This document shows positions 7,311 through 11,904 of a stretch of DNA of 11,904 bases, piece by piece. The stretch spans positions 1-11,904 of the forward strand of contig CAYLMV010000114.1 of assembly GCA_964384415.1 (NCBI GenBank). Reading direction: 5' to 3'. The first letter of the stretch is position 1. Each line of letters opens with the position of its first letter. The DNA comes from JAGVPT01 sp964384415 (lineage in GTDB: Bacteria; Bacteroidota; Ignavibacteria; UBA10030; UBA8401). Under the pieces are notes generated by a model that was given only the letters and a program-made list of their open reading frames with translations, was not told the origin of the DNA and made no database searches. A program made the position numbers and the translations under genes.

Positions 7311-8336
7311 ATGGCTACTGCTACACTACAGAAGGAATCGAAAGAAACGAAAGGATACCGTTGGAAGGAACTCGGACTTTCAAATGCAAAAGTCATCGAG
7401 CTTTACCGGCAAATGCTCCTTATCCGCAGGTTTGAAGAGCGATCGGCCCAGGAGTACGGCAAAAGCAAGATCGGCGGATTCTGCCATCTTTATATCGGGC
7501 AGGAGGCGGTCGGAGTCGGAGCAATCGCGGCGTTGCGCGATGACGACTACATTTTCTCTGCCTATCGCGATCACGGTCATGCCATTGCCCGCGGAATGGA
7601 TCCCAAGAGCATCATGGCGGAACTGTTCGGCAAGTTTACCGGCTGCTCCAAAGGGATGGGCGGATCGATGCACATGTTTGATGCCCAGAAGGGATTTATG
7701 GGCGGGTACGGGATTGTCGGGGGCCATGTGCCTCTCGCGTCCGGGACTGCATTCGCCTCAAAATACCTGGGCAGAGATTCCGTCACAATCTGCTTCTTCG
7801 GCGAGGCCGCCGCGAACCAGGGAGTTTTTCACGAAACGCTGAACCTGGCCGCCCTCTGGAAACTGCCTGTGGTGTTCATCTGCGAGAACAATCGTTTTGG
7901 TATGGGGACTGCCGTCGAGCGGTCTACTGCCGTGTGGGATATTTATCAGAAGGCGTCGGCGTACGACATGACGCGCCAGTGGGTGGATGGCATGGATGTG
8001 CTGGAAATGTACAGAGTGGTGAAGGAATCTGTCGATCGAGCACGCCGGAACAACTCTCCGACGATGCTCGAGGCACGCACGTACCGCTTCCGCGGCCACT
8101 CTATGTCGGACCCGATTCACGGACACTACAGAACGAAAGAAGAGGTCGAAGAACAGAAGAAGAGTGACCCGATACTCACTTTCGGACATGAACTGCTCGA
8201 GTCAAATATTCTCAACCAGTCGGTCATCGATCAGATGGAACTAGAGATCAAGAAGACCGTCGATGAAGCTGTTGAATTCGCGGAGCACAGTCCGGAACCT
8301 CCAGCAGATTTTTTGTTTGAAAACGTCTACGTCTAA
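7311..8336 (+). CDS. pdhA: Pyruvate dehydrogenase E1 alpha subunit
   Basis: This is the alpha chain of the heterotetrameric thiamine-diphosphate E1 that decarboxylates pyruvate. Its 341 residues suit bacterial PdhA. Motifs include YIGQEAVGVG (61-70), the YRDHGH segment (85-90), and KGMGGSMHMF (114-123). The ThDP/Mg motif is GEA (164-166), followed after 26 residues by NN (193-194), inside LNLAALWKLPVVFICENN. The usual form is GDG, so the metal-ligand Asp is replaced by Glu and the second Gly by Ala. The loop RFRGHSMSDP (259-268) is typical of pyruvate E1 and separates this gene from the fused E1 upstream (HSSSDD). pdhB follows after 22 nt. Acetoin dehydrogenase E1 alpha is the main alternative, but lpdA, lipA and lipB nearby favour PDH. 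Confidence 0.92.
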   Translation: MATATLQKESKETKGYRWKELGLSNAKVIELYRQMLLIRRFEERSAQEYGKSKIGGFCHLYIGQEAVGVGAIAALRDDDYIFSAYRDHGHAIARGMDPKSIMAELFGKFTGCSKGMGGSMHMFDAQKGFMGGYGIVGGHVPLASGTAFASKYLGRDSVTICFFGEAAANQGVFHETLNLAALWKLPVVFICENNRFGMGTAVERSTAVWDIYQKASAYDMTRQWVDGMDVLEMYRVVKESVDRARRNNSPTMLEARTYRFRGHSMSDPIHGHYRTKEEVEEQKKSDPILTFGHELLESNILNQSVIDQMELEIKKTVDEAVEFAEHSPEPPADFLFENVYV

Positions 8337-8358
8337 ATCTTAAAAAGGAATTGTCGGT

Positions 8359-9336
8359 ATGGCAGCGATAGCATTTCGAGAAGCTCTCAATCAAGCGATG
8401 TGCGAAGAGATGGAGCGGGACCCAAATGTTTTTCTCATGGGCGAGGAAGTGGGACAGTACCAGGGCGCGTATAAAGTGAGCCAGGGCATGCTCCAGAAGT
8501 TCGGAGAAAAAAGAGTCATCGATACGCCGATCACGGAGGCCGGGTTTGCCGGTCTCGGGATCGGAGCGGCGATGGTCGGATTGCGCCCGATCGTGGAAAT
8601 GATGACGTGGAATTTCGCCATCCTCGCGTTCGACCAGCTCTTCAACAACGCCGCGAAAATCCGCTACATGTCTGCGGGACAGTTTAAGGTGCCGATGGTG
8701 GTGCGCGGTCCGTCGGGAGCGGCGCACGCTCTCGCATCGCAGCATTCACAGTCGCTCGAATCGATGCTGGCCCACGTACCGGGTCTCATCGTCATCATTC
8801 CGTCGACGCCCGCGGACGGCAAGGGTTTGCTCAAGGCGGCAATCCGCGACGACAATCCCGTGATGTTCATGGAAAGCGAAATGATGTACGGCCACAAAGG
8901 AGAAGTGCCCGAGGAAGAGTATGTGATCCCGATCGGCGTAGGAGACATCAAACGAAAAGGCGAGCATGTCACGATCGTTGCGTGGTCGAAGATGCTTCAT
9001 GTCTCGCTGGCCGCGGCAGATGAGCTGATGAAGGAAGGGATCGAGGCAGAGGTCATTGATCCCCGGACAATTCGGCCGCTTGATGAAGAGCTGATCATCA
9101 ACTCCGTCAAGAAAACGAATCGATGCGTTATCGTGGAAGAAGCATGGCCGTTTGCTTCCGTTGGTGCCGAAATTGCCAGCCGGGTGCACTCGCATGCTTT
9201 TGATTATCTGGATGCACCGGTTGAGCGTGTCAACGGCGCAGATATTCCAATGCCGTACGCTACGAACCTGGAGAAGCTTGCGCTGCCGAGCGTTCCAAAA
9301 GTCATCGCTGCCGTGAAGAAAGTTCTTTATCGTTAA
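8359..9336 (+). CDS. pdhB: Pyruvate dehydrogenase E1 beta subunit
   Basis: This is the beta chain that completes the E1 active site with PdhA. It has 325 residues, the usual length. MGEEVGQYQGAYKVS (27-41) is the classic N-terminal block. Glu60 in DTPITEAGF matches the Glu that activates the ThDP aminopyrimidine. HSQSLE (129-134) and PSTPADGKGLL (148-158) are further family blocks. The C-terminal transketolase domain contains VIDPRTIRPLD. AAGGAA at 8345-8350 precedes the ATG by 8 nt. It lies 22 nt after pdhA and is surely cotranscribed with it. Unlike the branched-chain E1 upstream, alpha and beta are separate here. Confidence 0.95.
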   Translation: MAAIAFREALNQAMCEEMERDPNVFLMGEEVGQYQGAYKVSQGMLQKFGEKRVIDTPITEAGFAGLGIGAAMVGLRPIVEMMTWNFAILAFDQLFNNAAKIRYMSAGQFKVPMVVRGPSGAAHALASQHSQSLESMLAHVPGLIVIIPSTPADGKGLLKAAIRDDNPVMFMESEMMYGHKGEVPEEEYVIPIGVGDIKRKGEHVTIVAWSKMLHVSLAAADELMKEGIEAEVIDPRTIRPLDEELIINSVKKTNRCVIVEEAWPFASVGAEIASRVHSHAFDYLDAPVERVNGADIPMPYATNLEKLALPSVPKVIAAVKKVLYR

Positions 9337-9357
9337 CGCCGGCTCCACGATGTTCAC

Positions 9358-9383
9358 CTCGGCGTTCTCTGTGCCTTAGCGGT
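9358..9383. repeat. Third copy of the 26-nt repeat, between pdhB and pdhC
   Basis: It matches 7235-7260 in the same orientation at 19 of 26 positions, including shared GCGTTCT and GCGGTT blocks. It starts 22 nt after the pdhB stop and lies in the 105-nt pdhB-pdhC gap. No GxxExxY gene is associated with it and no inverted partner is visible nearby, so it looks like a solo copy. Confidence 0.5.
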
Positions 9384-9441
9384 TATCTTCTTGAAGAACG
9401 CTGCAGTATTCATTGAATAACATCCTGAAAGCGAATAGTAC

Positions 9442-10668
9442 ATGGCGACAAAAATAGCAATGCCGAAGCTCAGTGACACGATGGAAGAAGGCATCATCCT
9501 CAAGTGGATCAAGAAAGAAGGGGATGCTGTGAAACAGGGAGAGATCATCGCGGAGGTTCAGACGGACAAAGCGGATATGGAGCTTGAGGCCTACGACACG
9601 GGTATTATCCGGAAAATATTTGTTCCCGAAGGAAAAGGAGCCGCGGTCGGAAAGCCGATCGCGATCATCGGTACCGCTGCCGAAGATATCACCGCACTAC
9701 TTGTCGATACAGAAGCGCCGGCGGGCGGACACGGCGCGCCGTCTGCTGGATCGTCAGCCCCGGCAGCAGCTGCGCAACCTGCGGCTCCGGCACAGAAAAC
9801 AACGTCACCGGGTTCTGGGAGCGATGACAGGCTGAAAGTATCGCCCCTCGCCAAAGTCATCGCGGCTCAAAACAAGATTGACCTGCATTCCATCACCGGA
9901 TCCGGCCCGATGGGAAGGATCGTGAAGAAGGACCTCGAAGGGCAATTATCTAAAGGGACGGGACGGGCTGCGAAGGCATACGTCGCCGGGACAACGCAGG
10001 AGATCCCGGTGTCTCTCATGCGGAAGACGATCGCAAAGCGCCTTGTCGAAAGCAAAACGACGGCGCCCCATTTCTACCTGACCTACGAGATCGACATGAA
10101 GCGTGCGATCGACCTTCGCTTGTCGCTCAATACGACGGGAGAGGTGAAAATCAGCTACAACGACATCATCGTCCGGGCCTGCGCATTTGCCCTTCGTAAT
10201 CATCCGAAAGTGAACTCAACGTTCGCCGGCGACAAGATCATTCAACACGGCGCTATCAACGTGGGCATAGCGGTCTCACTCGACGACGGCTTGATCACGC
10301 CTGTCATCCGCAACACGGACATGAAAAGCCTTTTCGAGATAGCGGAAGAATCGAAAGACCTTGCGGCCAGAGCCAGGGACAAGAAGCTAAAGCCGGACGA
10401 ATTCAGCGGCGGAACGTTTACGGTGAGCAACCTCGGCATGTTTGGGGTTGAAGAGTTCGCCGCCATCATCAACCCGCCCGAAGCTGCTATCCTTGCTGTC
10501 GGCGCCAATACCGAGAAACCCGTTGTGGAGAACGGTCAAATCGTGGTTGGCCACAGGCTTCAACTGACCCTTTCCTGCGACCACAGGGTCGTCGACGGTG
10601 CGGTGGGAGCCCAGTTCATGCAGGAAGTAAAACTGATCCTCGAAAATCCCTGGAAGCTCGCGATGTAA
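9442..10668 (+). CDS. pdhC: Pyruvate dehydrogenase E2 (dihydrolipoyl acetyltransferase)
   Basis: PdhC moves the acetyl group from its lipoyl arm to CoA and forms the complex core. It has 408 residues with one lipoyl domain (about 1-78, Lys43 in QTDKADME; DKA is the usual pyruvate-type motif). A Gly/Ala/Pro/Ser linker spans about 92-127. The peripheral-subunit-binding domain spans about 131-168 (VSPLAKVIAAQNKID, GSGPMGRIVKKDL). The catalytic domain has His381 and Asp385 in SCDHRVVDGAVG. The APHFYLTYEIDM segment is also pyruvate-E2-like. It differs clearly from the E2 at 4577 in lipoyl and catalytic motifs, so the two serve different complexes. The ATG is 105 nt after pdhB, with only weak ribosome binding sequence before it. 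Confidence 0.94.
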   Translation: MATKIAMPKLSDTMEEGIILKWIKKEGDAVKQGEIIAEVQTDKADMELEAYDTGIIRKIFVPEGKGAAVGKPIAIIGTAAEDITALLVDTEAPAGGHGAPSAGSSAPAAAAQPAAPAQKTTSPGSGSDDRLKVSPLAKVIAAQNKIDLHSITGSGPMGRIVKKDLEGQLSKGTGRAAKAYVAGTTQEIPVSLMRKTIAKRLVESKTTAPHFYLTYEIDMKRAIDLRLSLNTTGEVKISYNDIIVRACAFALRNHPKVNSTFAGDKIIQHGAINVGIAVSLDDGLITPVIRNTDMKSLFEIAEESKDLAARARDKKLKPDEFSGGTFTVSNLGMFGVEEFAAIINPPEAAILAVGANTEKPVVENGQIVVGHRLQLTLSCDHRVVDGAVGAQFMQEVKLILENPWKLAM

Positions 10669-10686
10669 TTTTTCGAGAAAATATTC

Positions 10687-10717
10687 TTGCATTTTCGTCC
10701 ATTTTGGCGTAACTTTA
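10687..10717 (+). promoter_or_regulatory. Candidate promoter for the rplM operon
   Basis: TTGCAT (10687-10692) is followed after 17 nt by TAACTTTA (10710-10717). The downstream box fits the Bacteroidota -7 element TAnnTTTG at every fixed position except the last. TTG to TA is a 20-nt gap, which also suits that promoter class. A sigma-70 reading is weaker (3 of 6 at each box). The site lies in an AT-rich stretch between pdhC and rplM, where a promoter separating metabolic genes from ribosomal-protein genes is expected. Confidence 0.4.
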
Positions 10718-10747
10718 AAAGCTTCACAAATTTGAATTTTGAAATCT

Positions 10748-10752
10748 GGAGG
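10748..10752 (+). promoter_or_regulatory. Ribosome binding site fixing the GTG start of rplM
   Basis: GGAGG lies 5 nt before the GTG at 10758. It decides the non-ATG start, since no ATG stands near the expected N-terminus. Confidence 0.8.
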
Positions 10753-10757
10753 TTGTC

Positions 10758-11207
10758 GTGGCTTTTGGTGATAAGAGCACATATTTTTTCAAGCAAAACG
10801 AAGTCGAACAGAAGTGGTACCTGGTAGATGCTCAGGGTCAGACCCTCGGCAGGATCGCCACTCAGGTCGCGAGAGTTTTGCGCGGGAAACATAAACCGAT
10901 GTTCACTCCGAATATTGACGCGGGCGATTTTGTCATCGTCGTCAATGCGGAGAAGGTGAAAGTGACCGGCAAACGGACCGAACTGAAGGACTATTTTCAC
11001 TACACTGGATACCCGGGAGGAGCAGTGTTTGAGTCCTTCAAGGATCTGGTGAAGAATAATCCCCAGAAAGTGTTCGAGCATGCAGTGAAAGGAATGCTGC
11101 CGCACAACAGGCTCGGCAGGCGCATTCTCAAGAAGCTGAAAGTGTACCCCGGCACGGAACATCCCCATGCGGCGCAGAAGCCCGTGGCGCTGCCGCTCGG
11201 GAAATAA
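10758..11207 (+). CDS. rplM: 50S ribosomal protein L13
   Basis: L13 is an early-assembling large-subunit protein that binds 23S rRNA. Read from GTG it has 149 residues, slightly longer than the 142 of E. coli. Recognisable blocks are KSTYFFK near the N-terminus, WYLVDAQGQTLGRIAT (about 19-34), GDFVIVVNAEKVKVTGKR (about 56-73), YTGYPGG (81-87), and the strongly conserved VKGMLPHNRLGR (about 111-122). The short C-terminal tail ends HPHAAQKPVALPLGK. It begins a ribosomal cluster, with rpsI 33 nt downstream, the usual pairing in bacteria. In some species L13 represses its own operon, but no such site can be shown here. Confidence 0.97.
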   Translation: MAFGDKSTYFFKQNEVEQKWYLVDAQGQTLGRIATQVARVLRGKHKPMFTPNIDAGDFVIVVNAEKVKVTGKRTELKDYFHYTGYPGGAVFESFKDLVKNNPQKVFEHAVKGMLPHNRLGRRILKKLKVYPGTEHPHAAQKPVALPLGK

Positions 11208-11240
11208 TTTCATTATTTCGTAATTTTGTGGAAGATTGGA

Positions 11241-11633
11241 ATGCCTCAACACAACATCAGTACGGTAGGACGCAGGAAGACTTCGGTCGCCAGGGTAATT
11301 CTGAAACCCGGTTCGGGCGTCATCATCATCAACAAACTTCCTTTCGAAAAATACTTCCCCCAGGAAATCTACCGGGCGAATATTACGAAGCCGTTCAGCG
11401 TAACGGAGACGGCGGGAAAATACGACGTCGCCGTGACGGTCGAAGGGGGCGGAAGCGCCGGCCAGGCTGGTGCCGTTCGCCTTGGTATCGCGCGTGCATT
11501 GGTCGAATCGAATGATGAATTTCGCGGACTCTTGCGCAGTCATGCCCTCCTGACGCGCGATCCCCGTATGGTCGAGCGGAAGAAATACGGGCAGAAAAAA
11601 GCGCGCAAAAGATTTCAATTTTCAAAACGATAA
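11241..11633 (+). CDS. rpsI: 30S ribosomal protein S9
   Basis: S9 is a small-subunit head protein whose C-terminal tail reaches the P-site tRNA. From the ATG at 11241 it has 130 residues, the same as E. coli. A longer in-frame reading from TTG at 11226 adds only MWKIG and is less likely. GGAAG at 11230-11234 is placed 6 nt before the ATG, which supports the shorter form. Conserved blocks are VGRRKTSVARV (9-19), EGGGSAGQAGAVRLGIARAL (69-88) and the terminal KKARKRFQFSKR, including the basic SKR end. It follows rplM by 33 nt and is presumably cotranscribed. Confidence 0.97.
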   Translation: MPQHNISTVGRRKTSVARVILKPGSGVIIINKLPFEKYFPQEIYRANITKPFSVTETAGKYDVAVTVEGGGSAGQAGAVRLGIARALVESNDEFRGLLRSHALLTRDPRMVERKKYGQKKARKRFQFSKR

Positions 11634-11797
11634 TAGAATTCTGGCGGGCGCTGTTGCGCTTGTCTGGCTTCTGTTACAAACCATCAAGCATACTTTCCGA
11701 CTTGTGAGGAAGTGTCCCGCAGGCAGAATCTCGCGTGCGGGGTCCCTCCCGGGGATGACGAAAGTAGAAGACTAAAACTAAACAGAGAAGGAACACC
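11634..11797 (+). promoter_or_regulatory. Structured leader between rpsI and rpsB
   Basis: This 164-nt gap has several short stems. GCGC 11648-11651 pairs with 11656-11659. CCCGCA 11716-11721 pairs with TGCGGG 11736-11741, extendable by a T-G pair. TCCC 11743-11746 pairs with GGGA 11752-11755. No T tract follows any of them, so they are not typical terminators. The 11711-11760 part reads like a dispersed GC-rich palindromic repeat (GTGTCCCGC ... CGGGGATGAC). An autoregulatory S2 leader is another possibility, but no known leader consensus is recognised. No convincing ORF is present on either strand. Confidence 0.35.
11788..11792 (+). promoter_or_regulatory. Ribosome binding site of rpsB
   Basis: AAGGA lies 5 nt before the ATG at 11798 and supports the rpsB start. 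Confidence 0.75.
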
Positions 11798-11904
11798 ATG
11801 CCACGCGTAGAACTCGCCGACCTCCTCGGTGCGGGCGCCCATTTCGGGCACCTCACCCGCCGCTGGAATCCCAAGATGAAGCCCTATATTTTTATGGAGC
11901 GGAA
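11798..11904 (+). CDS. rpsB: 30S ribosomal protein S2, 5' part
   Basis: S2 binds the small subunit late in assembly and is needed for S1 attachment in species that have S1. Only 35 complete codons plus two bases lie in the window before it is cut by the right edge. The N-terminus is diagnostic: ELADLLGAGAHFGHLTRRWNPK, a clear variant of the conserved LLxAGxHFGHxTxxWNPKM block, followed by KPYIFMER. The order rplM-rpsI-rpsB is typical of Bacteroidota and Chlorobi, where tsf usually follows, so tsf is expected just to the right. Confidence 0.95.
   Translation, partial: MPRVELADLLGAGAHFGHLTRRWNPKMKPYIFMER

Noticed and set aside
10639..10677. CTCGAAAA / TTTTCGAG inverted repeat at the pdhC end as a terminator
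   Set aside because: The arms are separated by more than 20 nt, one arm is coding, and no T tract follows.
11226..11240. TTG start for rpsI, five codons upstream
   Set aside because: The ATG at 11241 gives exactly the family length of 130 residues and the normal MPQHN-type beginning, with a suitable ribosome binding site.
10560..11618. A 352-codon open frame on the - strand across the pdhC end, rplM and rpsI
   Set aside because: It lies antisense to three well-identified genes, has no recognisable domain, and crosses their intergenic spacers. High-GC third positions in the sense genes explain such long antisense frames.

Overview
The window (about 52-55% GC by eye) is almost entirely housekeeping DNA, with every convincing gene on the + strand. 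It holds lipoate biosynthesis, two lipoate-dependent 2-oxoacid dehydrogenase complexes, and the start of a ribosomal-protein cluster. Several traits together suggest a member of the FCB group, perhaps an Ignavibacteria/Kryptonia-like or other deep Bacteroidota-Chlorobi lineage. These are the one-polypeptide E1 alpha-beta of the branched-chain type, the order rplM-rpsI-rpsB, a GxxExxY gene with repeats around it, a possible TAnnTTT-type promoter, and clear AAGGA-like ribosome binding sites on many genes. No taxonomic marker was compared, so this assignment is inference.

Layout: 1-125 is the tail of an upstream unit, ending in a strong rho-independent terminator (81-114). Next come lpdA (E3, 126-1517), a 175-nt gap with paired hairpin repeats and a possible 40-codon ORF, and lipB (1693-2409). 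lipB overlaps by 4 nt a fused branched-chain-type E1 alpha-beta (2406-4502). Its E2 partner follows (4577-5821), then lipA (5903-6769) after an AT-rich inverted repeat. Region 6770-7310 holds a GxxExxY-family gene (6826-7215) that is broken by two single-base frameshifts and lies between imperfect 26-nt inverted repeats. A split pyruvate dehydrogenase set follows: pdhA (7311-8336), pdhB (8359-9336) and pdhC (9442-10668). A third copy of the same 26-nt repeat lies between pdhB and pdhC. The window ends with rplM (10758-11207), rpsI (11241-11633) and the first 35 codons of rpsB (from 11798).

How it fits together: LipB moves an octanoyl group from acyl carrier protein to the lipoyl-domain lysine of the E2 proteins, and LipA inserts two sulfurs to make lipoyl. 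Two E1/E2 pairs then use that arm. One looks specific for branched-chain 2-oxoacids (E1 phosphorylation-loop motif HSSSDD). The other looks specific for pyruvate (RGHSMSDP). The only E3 in the window, lpdA, probably reoxidises both.

I found no previously undescribed multi-gene system. The points most worth a second look are the frameshifted GxxExxY unit with its bounding repeats, the Asp-to-Glu change in the thiamine-diphosphate motif of both E1 alpha sequences, and the possible small ORF upstream of lipB.
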